A DNA stretch of 64,000 nt from Chlamydomonas sphaeroides (lineage: Eukaryota > Chlorophyta > Chlorophyceae > Chlamydomonadales > Chlamydomonadaceae), in the NCBI GenBank assembly GCA_001662425.1, contig BDDC01000327.1, forward strand, positions 1-64,000, written 5' to 3'. Below, piece after piece: positions 55,846 to 64,000 of the stretch. Within the stretch, counting starts at the first letter, position 1; every line of letters begins with the position of its first letter. The position numbers were made by a program, and so were the translations under genes. Under the pieces are notes generated by a model that did no database searches, had not been told where the DNA came from, and saw only the letters and a list, made by a program, of their open reading frames with translations.

Positions 55846-56196
55846 NNNNNNNNNNNNNNNNNNNNNNNNNNNNNNNNNNNNNNNNNNNNNNNNNNNNNNN
55901 NNNNNNNNNNNNNNNNNNNNNNNNNNNNNNNNNNNNNNNNNNNNNNNNNNNNNNNNNNNNNNNNNNNNNNNNNNNNNNNNNNNNNNNNNNNNNNNNNNNN
56001 NNNNNNNNNNNNNNNNNNNNNNNNNNNNNNNNNNNNNNNNNNNNNNNNNNNNNNNNNNNNNNNNNNNNNNNNNNNNNNNNNNNNNNNNNNNNNNNNNNNN
56101 NNNNNNNNNNNNNNNNNNNNNNNNNNNNNNNNNNNNNNNNNNNNNNNNNNNNNNNNNNNNNNNNNNNNNNNNNNNNNNNNNNNNNNNNNNNNNNNN
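55846..56196. other. Assembly gap (351 N) preceded by a G run
   Basis: N occupies 55846-56196. Sixteen consecutive G lie at 55805-55820, a likely cause of the break. Content unknown. Confidence 0.95.
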
Positions 56197-56829
56197 GCCA
56201 GAGGATGCCAGGAGCATCCGCGGTGTGGCAGCAGCGCTGCCACACCTTGCAGCATTGCAGCCGCGGGGCCATGTGGGGCCGCATCGCAAATGTGTGTTCA
56301 GATACGGCCTACCCCATTCCACAGCGGTTATGGATGAATTTACGGTTTCGCAGGCTCGCAGGTTCAGGGGTTTGGCTTCGTTGTTGATTTTTATGGCCTG
56401 AGAGGCGGGCGCGGCAGCAGGCGGGCGCAGCCCAGCGGTGGAGCCACGGCCACGGCCTTACCGGGTGTGTTTTGGGGGAGCGCGAGGGCGGCCATGGGAT
56501 CTTCCTGGCGGGAGCTCAGCTGGGGAGGGAGCGCAGGGCGGCACGCAGGCGCGACTGGGACGCATACAAGGACGGCCGGGAGGTGGGCCGTGGTGGTACT
56601 TCAGCCAGGTGGCTCCGGGCGTTGCCGGGGTCTGCAGGGGGCAGCGCTGCTCCGCCTTCCGGCGTGGGGCGTGCTCGTGCGTGGGACCGCTGTGGCCGGC
56701 TGCCAGCGGGAGGCGGGAGGCACACCTCCGCACGCCACCGCTGCGATGGATGGCATGGAGGAAGCAAGGCAGGCCCAGACACGTTGGGACACACCTTGCG
56801 ATGTCACTGCTTCAATGCCCGAGAGGCGA

Positions 56830-57117
56830 GCGCCCACTGCCAGGCCGGCCCACCGCCACCCTGCCGCACTGCCGTGGTCTCAATGGCTGGCACTGGATAA
56901 ACGAAACGCGCAGGGCCGGGAACGGAAGCTTTCCCTCGCCCCGAATACCAATCCGGGCGGGGAACATGGGGAATCGGCTTAAGGGAGTTGTCTCCTGGTT
57001 GCCGGCTTTGGGGGGCCGTTGGTTCGCTTTCTGTCTCGCCCACTCCATGTAATCACCGCTTCCTAACAAGGCAAGCGCCCACTGCCACGCCGCCCCACCG
57101 CCACCTGCCGCCCTGAC
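56830..57117 (+). repeat. Related 45-bp direct repeats
   Basis: GCGCCCACTGCCAGGCCGGC... at 56830 and GCGCCCACTGCCACGCCGCC... at 57074 continue with CCACCGCCAC(C)CTGCCGC in both. They lie in the 3' flank of the WSS1-like gene. Confidence 0.7.
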
Positions 57118-57305
57118 ATGTAAAGTTGCTCGTGCTGTCACCGATGACGGCGATGCCGCCGGCCGGCCGGCTCTGGCTCTGGCTCCGGCTCAGGCCAGGC
57201 AGGCGCGTGTTATTATTCTAATATTTTCCTTTACCAGGGGCACACTCACACAGTCTCTCGCGCAATACACTCGCGATCAGGAGGACTCATGCTCGCGATA
57301 CTCGT

Positions 57306-58541
57306 TCAGTCGTCGGTCAGATCAATGACGCCCCCACCGCCCCCACCTGGCAGCCCCGCACCTAACCCAGGCCGCCCGCCCTGCTGCGGCCCCTGCAGCG
57401 CCTGCCCCAACCGCCCGCCACCCGCCGCCCCACCGCCACCGCCCAAGCCGGCCGCCGCCGAGCCCGCAGCGGCCGCGACCGGCAGGGGCCCGCTCCCTGC
57501 CCCAGGGGCGCTGCCAGCCCCTGCCGCGGACGCGGGCCTCGCAGGTGCTGACGGCTTGCCGGACGCTGCCGGACGGCGCGCAGACGACGGCCCCGCAGCC
57601 GCCGGGCCGCTGGCGGCGGCGGCGGCGCCTGGGCTCGGCCCCGGCCGCGGGGGCTGCGACTGTAGGCGGGCGAGGGCAGCGGCCGCGGCTGCTGCTGCCG
57701 CGGAGTTGCGCGGCCGGAGGACGGCCGGAGGCACAGAGGCGGCCGGCGCCGCCGCCGCGGCCTTGACTAAGGCTGAGTCTCCGCTGCCACCGCTGCCGCC
57801 GATGCCGCCGGGCCGTGGCTCCGGCCGGGGCCCCGGGGTGCCAGCGACCCGAGGGGCAAGCGGCCCTGGCGGCGGCGCTGCCGGCGGCGGAGCCGGCGGC
57901 CTGACATCGCTGGGCGCCAGCGGCATCTGGGCCCTGCTGTCGCCGTCGCCGCCGCCTGCGCGCTCCCGCTTCACGCCGCCGCTGCTCGGCCCTCCTCCCG
58001 TCCCAACCGCTCTCCCGCCGTCGCTGCCGCCGCCGCTGGCTGGCCTCGCCGCCGCGCCGCCGCCGCCGCCGCTGGCCGGCCCCGGTCCGGCGCCGCCGGC
58101 ATTGCCGCTGCCGCCCTCACTGCCGCTCCACCTGCCGTTCCCACTCCCGCCCCCACTCCCACCCCCGCTGCGGCTGCCGGCGCCGCTCCCTGCCGCTGTC
58201 ACCTCAGCATCCCCGCCGCTACCGCCGCCGCCACCGCCGCCGCCGTCATGGCCTTCGTCGTCCGAGTCCGTGAGGCTGAGGTCGATGACGCCCTCCTCCA
58301 ACCGCCGCACCAGATCTGCCTCCAGCGCCTCCACATCCACGACCTCGCAGCCACCCGCTCCCTCAACACCAGCCATGTCACTCGCGCCGCCGCCCGCTCC
58401 ATCAGCAGCCCCTCCCTTGCAGCCCGCGGCCTGCTTGACGCCGTGCGTGCCATGCTCCTGGTCGTCGTCATCGTCGTCGTCGTCATCGAGGAGGGCAATG
58501 ACCTCGGGGGTCGGGCGCCCTCCGGCGGCACCGCCCGCGGC
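57306..58541 (-). other. SUMO-interacting-motif tail of the WSS1-like protein
   Basis: The last exon (411 residues) contains PEVIALLDDDDDDDDD near its start, GVIDLSLTDSDDEG about 100 residues on, and VIDLTDD as the last seven residues. Each is a hydrophobic V-I-x-L core followed by acids, the canonical SUMO-binding pattern. VVDVEAL is a weaker candidate. Between them lie Gly/Ser and Ala/Pro tracts with no fold. Yeast Wss1 also carries C-terminal SUMO motifs, so the arrangement fits recruitment to SUMOylated crosslinks. Confidence 0.75.
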
Positions 58542-61500
58542 CTGCAGGGGCGGGGCGCGGGCGTGTGTGTTCATAATATTCAACATATACCCGGGCGTGT
58601 GTGTGTATGTGTCGGGAGATACAACTGGGCTCGACTGATGCGCAGGGTGGGCACAGCCGCGGGCAGAGGAGGGGTCGCGCTGCCCCATTGATCTACTCCC
58701 AAACGCATGGCGTCGACCTGTTCCCAATGTTGCGGGGCGGGCCGCGCGCTGCGCACTGCGACATTCGACATTCGACGTTCGACATGCAATCATCGGCGGT
58801 TCGCATGAGGGGAGGGGCCGCTTGGGCGCCCCCACCCCGGCCCAGCCCACCTGCTGCGCCGTGCCGCCCCTGCGCTCCGCGCCTGCCGCGCCCCCGCCCC
58901 CGCCGCCGGCAGACCGGCAACGTGCAGACGGCAGTGCGGCCGCGGCGCCACTGCTGCCGGGCCCCGCCGCACCCGTCGGCTGCGCCGCGCCAGCGGGGGC
59001 GAGCGGCGCCGCGGCGGCGGCGGCGGCCGCCGCCGCCGCCGCCCGGGCGCGGCCCTGCGCCTGCGCCTCCGCCACGGCCCGGCCCAGAGCCCCAGCCAGC
59101 CGCTCGCAGGGGCACCAGCTACGAGGGGGAATGGGCGGGCGCATATAAAGAGGATATCGTACATTATCATAGGTCATATATTTATCATGTATCATAGGTC
59201 ATATGTATCATGTATCGAAGGTCATATATGTATCATATATGACAGGTCATACATGTGATTATGGGAGGATGATGTGTTGGGCGCCAGCTGCGGTGGGGGT
59301 GGGCGGGTGGGCGGGTGGGCGAGGGGGTTTGCATGCGTGCCGTACATCCTGGTTTGACACTGCGCCACCACTCGCGGACGACGTCGTGTGCGAGGGCGGC
59401 TACGCCGCCAGCCGCTGCCAGGAGCAGGCTGGCATGCACCGGTCGTCGGGCACCCCGAGAAGCACAAGTGCGTATACTAATATATACATAAATAACTAAT
59501 AATACGACGGTGTTATCGACTTGTTCATGGCGCAGTTGACGATCGAGGCATGCAGGCGTGTTCCAGTGTCAAGTAGGACCGAACCCCGCACGCGGCACAG
59601 CACGCCCCAGGATAGAGTGGCGCGTTGGCCGTGCGCAGAGGGCATGCATGTGGTTAGATGCGCCAGTGTGGGTGTGCGTGCAATCGCTGCGGGTGGGTGG
59701 GGCGCGCAGCGGGCGGGCAGTGGGCAGGGGGTGGCACGGCGGCTGCGGCGCACCGATTGTCGGAGCAGCGCCGCTCCGCCGCTGCGGCCGCTGCGGCCGC
59801 GGGCGTCGCGTAGCGAGGCGGCCCGCCCCCGCCCCCTCCGCCTCCGCCTCCTGCTCCCGCTGCTCCTCCGCCCAGGCGCTGCGGGCCGGTGGGCATGATG
59901 CGTTGCCGCTTGGCCCGCTCCTCGGCGGCCTGAGGGAGGGGGCATGGTGTTAGGCGGCAACACGCACTCGGTGCATAAGTTGTTCCATGCAACGGTTTGC
60001 GTAATGTGGTGTCATTGTGGACGATGTTTCAGATGATGGCATGGCACAACGCGCCCCCCCTGGGACCCTCACCCGCAGCGCCACGTCCTTGAGCCGCGCC
60101 GGGTGGCCTGTCCCCCCCACAGAACATCATGGAGGACCGGCAAAGCATTATGACGAACAACACATCAACTCGTTCATCTAATGACACATCACAACACGCA
60201 CCCCCTCACCCGCAGCGTGCCACGTCGCTGAGCCGCGGCATCATGTGCGCCGGTGTCGTAGTATATGTAGTGTATGTAGTATATGCAGTATGTGTAGTGT
60301 ATGTAGTATATGCAGTATATGCCATTACGTATCATTTAGAACAAAAGCGCTCCCCACCCCACCCGCAGCGCCACGTCCTTGAGCCGTGCCGGGTGGGGGT
60401 TGTGCTGTGGGATGAAGCCGTGCGAGCCCAGGCGGCCGCAGGAGGGGCCGTCGAAGCCCACCCCGGTGCCGCCCACGCCTTTGGCCAGGAGCTCCTCGCA
60501 CTCGGCCGTGATGTCGTCGAGGAGCTTGTAAAACACCCTTTGGGGCGTCGGTGGGTGGGTGGGGGGCCGTCAGGACGTACATCGAACGTCAGGACGATAC
60601 ACATGTCGATATCCATATATGCACATTTGTGAAGTGCTTCACAAAATTATATTCATGTATATACATATCAAGTGGTTCTGGCTCGATAGCGGAAAATGTG
60701 GAGCACTCGGCCGCGATCTCGCTCAGCAGCTTATGGAAAACCCTGGCCGAGTGGAGGGACAGGTGTAGCATGATCGGTAGCGTGGGCGTGTGAGGTGAGC
60801 TTGAAGCTGGGTTGAAGGTTGGTTGAGTGCACGGTAGTCAGCCCGGCCACGTGACGTGCGCATAGCACCACGCCGCCATCCATAGGTAGTGCCAGTGACG
60901 TAGTGAAGCATGGCACGCCAGCAAGCGCACGCTCAGCTGTTGTGCGGCCCGATGTGACACCAACATGCCGTCAGCACACAACATAACTGACAATACAATA
61001 CAATACAATACAATACAATCTATGTAAACATGATGTACATTACATTGATTACTGCAGCGCTCACTTGTCGTGCGGCCCCCTCACGTTGTGCACCAGCTCG
61101 TGCAGCATGGTGCCCAGGATGCTGTCGTACGGCAGGAACGAGCCGGGGTCGCGCGCGGGCCGCAGCCGCACTGCGCAGGCGGGGAAGGGGGAAGTAAAGG
61201 AGAGGGGGCACAGGCGCGGGGTCGCCCCATACACGCGCGCCTTCCTGAATGTAACGACACGTGTTATACACGAGTCGTAACCATTTCTATTTCTATTTCA
61301 GGGGGAGAAAGGAGGAGGGGGAGAGGGAAGGGCAGGGACAAGGTGGGCGGGGCCAGGCGTTGAGTCAAGCCGGAGATGTGTGTGGCGCTTGCGTGGTGTG
61401 CAGCATCCATGCATCCATGGCAGCTCACGGCCCATCCGTGGCAGGGGGCATGGGGAGCGCGGCAGAGGGAGGAGCGGGGGCGAGGAGGGCGGCGGGGCCA

Positions 61501-62809
61501 GGCGTTGAGTGAAGCCGGAGGCGGCTCGGGCGTATGTGCCGTGCGGAGCCTGCGCGCTCCATGCTCATGTGCTGCTCCATCGCACGTGCCCCACACCCAA
61601 GGCGAGCGCATGCAGCCCCCGGGGTAATGCACTGCAAACCCGTATGCAATATGCTGCTGTCGACTGTTGTCAAACATCATAGCCGCCGCACCACGCTTGC
61701 TCTGCCGCGTGGATCCTCTGGGTGCGCCCGCCCCCTCCGCCCCTGCCGTGACACATGCCGCATGCTGCGCACATCGCTGTCGATACGTGCTATGATGATC
61801 ACATGCCTGGTTGTTGTCCGTGTTGCAGCGCATCTATATGTATGTATGGTTGTTAACCTTGCTTAACATTGGCTGTTATCCTTGCTTAACAATGATACTG
61901 TCAAAATTGTGTACGCACCCTTGACCTCCCGGGTGCGGCCGCCCCCTCCGCCGATGTTGAGCCCCAGGAGGCAGGGGTTGGCCTGGCGGGTGGGGAGGTA
62001 TGGGGACGGGCAGGGAAAGGGATATATATATTGATATACACATATATACATACTATATATAATGTATATTTCTGTACATGCAAATATAATACATGACATG
62101 CGTATCAATCACATACTGGGGCCCACCGGGAAGAACTCTGACAGCAGCGGCACCCGCCACTCACGGCGCCGCATGATGGGCTGCACCTAGGGCAGGGGAC
62201 GGGGATGTACCGAGGGGGAGCAAGAGGGGGAGGAGGGAGCACGTCATTGGCAAGTGCATGTGTTGCCGCGGTGATGGTCGACCACAGAGCGTGTTTGTGT
62301 GAACGCCGCTGTGGGGGGCAGGGGAGGTGGGAGGCGGCGGAAAAAGGGTGGGAGCGACAGGGGTGTGATGGAGAGGAGTGCGGGAGGGGAGGGATCGTCC
62401 GGGTGGGGTTCCACCATCGGCGCGAGGGTTCCAGAGGCAATCGGGTGTCAGCCGAGGGTGTGGCAGGGCGGTAGGGCCGCGCGAGGCGGGGCGGCTCTGT
62501 GTTGGGTGCATACAGGTACGCAGCGGCAGGGTTTCGCACACTGAGCGGCCGCAGCTATGGTCGAAGTGCTGCGTGGGCGTGCGTACCAGGCGCTCTGGTT
62601 GCAACGAAGGCGCGCTTCAGCTTGAGGTGGCATGCAAAGAACCACCCGTGGTGGCTGGAACCTCCGTCGGTCTCCCGTCGCGCCGACGCCCGCGGCCGCA
62701 CCTGGTGTGCGATGCGCTTGAGCAGCTCCATCGCCTCAGCGTCGCGCGGTTTGCCCATGGTACGGAACTCGTGCACCCGGAAGTCGGCCTTGCTGTCGTG
62801 GCGCGACAT
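57306..62809 (-). CDS. WSS1-type SUMO-linked DNA-protein crosslink protease
   Basis: Eight exons (62702-62809, 62127-62186, 61919-61982, 61065-61170, 60363-60537, 59754-59929, 58851-59118, 57306-58541) total 2193 nt, 730 residues, with every phase consistent. WLM domain: AEAMELLKRIAHQ, WRVPLLSEFFPANPCLLGLN, PYDSILGTMLHELVHNVRGP, then HDKVFYKLLDDITAECEELL and GRLGSHGF. HELVH plus the His of GPHD (about residues 101, 105 and 111) are the zinc ligands and Glu102 the catalytic base. ERRCSDNRWC ends the conserved core. WSS1/SPRTN enzymes cut proteins covalently trapped on DNA. The tail of about 400 residues is Gly/Ala-rich and disordered, with SUMO-interacting motifs including VIDLTDD at the very end. 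The start Met at 62809 is chosen because the WLM domain begins at once. Several introns contain partial exon duplicates. Confidence 0.85.
59160..59260. repeat. ATCATAGGTCATAT-type tandem repeat
   Basis: About five imperfect units of CATA(G/C)GTCATATxTATCATG lie in a WSS1-like intron next to the acceptor of exon 7. The run is AT-rich against the local composition. Confidence 0.75.
60071..60106 (-). pseudogene. Duplicated exon-end fragment 1 in a WSS1-like intron
   Basis: Read on the minus strand, this encodes HPARLKDVALR followed by GTGAGG, a repeat of the end of exon 5 (60363-60400) with its donor. It has no acceptor-led upstream part, so it is a donor-bearing fragment rather than a complete exon. 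Confidence 0.6.
60193..60242 (-). pseudogene. Duplicated exon-end fragment 2 in a WSS1-like intron
   Basis: The minus strand reads MPRLSDVARCG followed by GTGAGG. This is a more diverged copy of the same exon 5 end, with an extra base that breaks the frame. It lies between fragment 1 and the true exon. Confidence 0.55.
60250..60325. repeat. GTATATGTAGT-type microsatellite
   Basis: Alternating TATGTAGT, TATGCAGT and TGTGTAGT units, all about eight bases, in a WSS1-like intron. Confidence 0.8.
60685..60740 (-). pseudogene. Duplicated start of WSS1-like exon 5
   Basis: On the minus strand a CCAG acceptor leads into VFHKLLSEIAAECSTF, parallel to VFYKLLDDITAECEEL of the true exon at 60537. Splicing from exon 4 would be in frame, but no convincing donor follows and the GFDGPSCGRLGSHG part is missing. 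Pseudo-exon or unproven alternative exon. Confidence 0.55.
60993..61020. repeat. (ACAAT)n microsatellite
   Basis: Five to six ACAAT pentamers in an intron of the WSS1-like gene. Confidence 0.9.
61210..61300 (+). mobile_element. Short interspersed element, copy 4 (SINE-like)
   Basis: It shares GCGCGGGGTCGCCCCATACA, TGTAACGACACGTGTTATAC and CGAGTCGTAACCATTTCTAT with the other copies and ends in a TTCTATTTC tail. It lies in the intron between exons 3 and 4 of the WSS1-like gene. Its flanks are both GGGGGAG/GGAGAGGG-like, so a target duplication cannot be read. Confidence 0.75.
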
Positions 62810-64000
62810 GGGGCGGGGAGATGCGACGGCGATGGCAAGTATCCGGGGCGCAGGGCCCGCCGATGACGATCAGGTGCAAGCTGACATTTTTGTAGAGCAG
62901 TAGGTTGGCCGCGGCTGCCTGTAGCCGCAACAGAGCGTGAAGGCCGACCGAATGCCTCGCGCGCGCGAAGCAAAAGACAGCTGCAGAGCGCTCCAGCCGC
63001 CTTTAAATTCCAGCGCAGCTCATTGGCTCGTTGCGCTGCTTAGTCGCGCGACCATCCTTAAGCGATGTTAAACAATAGGTGCGCTCGATTACCAGGTGGT
63101 GGACGTGTTTGAAGCTGTTAAGAGGAGACGTTGCTGGTCCACGGAGCGTCCTGTTGGGTGGCTACCTGTTGGGCAACGCATGCGCAGCATGCGCGTGTCA
63201 AGTTTCCCCACGCTGCCCTGCGCTGGCCCCCACCTCACCCACCCACCGAGCGCCCCTGCTACAGAGATACGCCACAGAGAGGCTGCCGACAAACGGCTAC
63301 TTTTCAGTGACATCTAGGGCAAGGTGATTTAAGTGAACGGAACCCAGCGGACGGTGGAATTACAGGTAGGGCGGGGCTGCAAGCAAGGCGTTGTGGGACG
63401 CATTGGGTTGACGCGGTCGGAGTACGCAATTGACATCCGGCCGCGCGCCGCTGCCCTAGGAGCAGATCAGGCTAGGGCCGACATATGGCGCTGGCAAGGC
63501 TCTAGTCTGGCTCTAGTCATCAGCCTCCATCATCCCTCACCGCATTGGGATGCGACGATGACAGCGGGGCCCCCGTCGTCGCGCCGCGGTTCGCGCGAAA
63601 CTGAAGGACGACGACGGTCGCCGTTACGGCTACGCCGTTGTTGCTGATTGCCGCCGCCGCAGCAGCGGACGCGACCAGGATAGCGAGCACGACAGCGGTG
63701 AGGGCAGCCAGGGCGGGGCAGTCGCCGTCGCGGTGCTGCGGGCTCGGCATGTTGCATTTCACCGTCCCGCGCTTCTTGTACTGGGAGGCGCCCGCCCTCT
63801 TTAGGGCGTGGCTGGCCGCAGGGCTGTGCGCCAACGCCGGCGCGGTGTGACCCGCCGGAGGGCGGCTCACGAGGGGCTGCACCATCCTGTGTGAGTCGAT
63901 CGTGTATGTTGCGAATAGGCCGGCAGCACGTATGTGTGTTGCGAATTGTATGTTGTGAGGCAGGTGTCGGCCATGACCCATGGCAACCTCGGCGTGGCCT
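62810..64000. other. Upstream flank of the WSS1-like gene; no confident gene
   Basis: It should contain the WSS1-like promoter and 5' UTR. A plus-strand string bounded by CTACAG and GTGATT (about 63262-63322, reading RYATERLPTNGYFSVTSRAR) looks like a possible exon but has no partner. Minus-strand frames near 63530-63750 contain a hydrophobic run (ALTAVVLAILVASAAAAAAI) that could be a signal or membrane segment of a gene running off the window, or just GC-rich coincidence. Confidence 0.3.

Larger units (their letters stand above)
53801..57305. other. Repeat-rich intergenic region, about 3.5 kb
   Basis: This lies between the bL31m-like stop and the WSS1-like stop. It holds direct repeats, three minisatellites, a 152-bp tandem duplication, an inverted repeat, a G run and a 351-base gap. 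Open frames here consist of translated repeats and were not accepted as genes. An undetected gene inside the gap cannot be excluded. Confidence 0.6.

Noticed and set aside
57289..58638. Long plus-strand frame rich in Pro and Ala
   Set aside because: Antisense of the Gly/Ala-rich tail of the WSS1-like gene, whose SUMO motifs, splice sites and phases show that the minus strand is coding.
59340..59440. Plus-strand reading WFDTAPPLADDVVCEGGYAASR as a possible exon
   Set aside because: It lies in a WSS1-like intron, with no acceptor or donor in the right places and no partner exons.
62117..62126. Alternative donor (GTATGT) for WSS1-like exon 2
   Set aside because: It shifts the frame before NPCLLGLN. 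The donor at 62126 (GTGGGC) gives FFPANPCLLGLN, the expected WLM sequence.
1..64000. CRISPR arrays, bacterial operons, rRNA and tRNA genes
   Set aside because: No spaced direct-repeat arrays, no ribosome-binding sites or operon spacing and no recognisable RNA gene cores were seen. All confident genes have spliceosomal introns.

Overview
The window is nuclear DNA of a green alga, most likely a volvocine or Chlamydomonas-like chlorophyte. Coding exons are GC-rich and short, and introns are numerous (100-600 bp) and almost always GT-AG. Proline-rich (hydroxyproline-rich glycoprotein type) tracts occur in an extracellular protein, simple repeats and CATG/CTAG-rich introns are common, and plant-type eukaryotic genes are present. 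There are three runs of N (25235-25244, 40807-41126, 55846-56196). The species cannot be fixed from the sequence alone. No bacterial operons, CRISPR arrays, rRNA or tRNA genes were recognised.

Layout. (1) 422-32546, plus strand: one giant gene whose 5' end lies outside the window. It encodes a secreted mosaic protein: three galactose-binding (F5/8C, fucolectin-like) domains, two EGF domains, three copies of an unassigned Cys module, 17 copies of a short PAN-like module, four further PAN/Apple domains, two LysM domains flanking two CBM1-like cellulose-binding units, bulb-type lectin, chitin-binding-like repeats, a polyproline rod and a small Cys-rich C terminus. I checked splice phases by hand across most of the region and they are consistent, which is the main argument for one gene. 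(2) 35012-36957, minus: a GNAT N-acetyltransferase, 6 exons, 235 residues. (3) 38946-52465, minus: a large ARF guanine-nucleotide exchange factor of the GBF1/GNOM type, with a full Sec7 domain. (4) 52883-53800, plus: a 93-residue protein, probably mitochondrial ribosomal protein bL31m, sharing a 417-bp intergenic region with gene 3. (5) 57306-62809, minus: a WSS1-type DNA-protein-crosslink protease, 8 exons, 730 residues, with a WLM zinc domain and a long tail holding several SUMO-interacting motifs.

The rest is intergenic or repetitive: 32547-35011, 36958-38945 (a duplicated ~140-bp segment), 53801-57305 (minisatellites, a 152-bp tandem duplication, a gap) and 62810-64000. A short interspersed element of about 100 bp occurs four times, three of them inside introns of genes 1 and 5. 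One copy has a perfect 17-bp flanking duplication.

Genes 2-5 are housekeeping genes and do not form a functional unit with gene 1. The most novel content is gene 1, a wall or matrix protein combining many kinds of carbohydrate-binding domain. A block of four of its PAN-like modules has been duplicated in tandem, apparently helped by phase-1 introns at nearly every module boundary.
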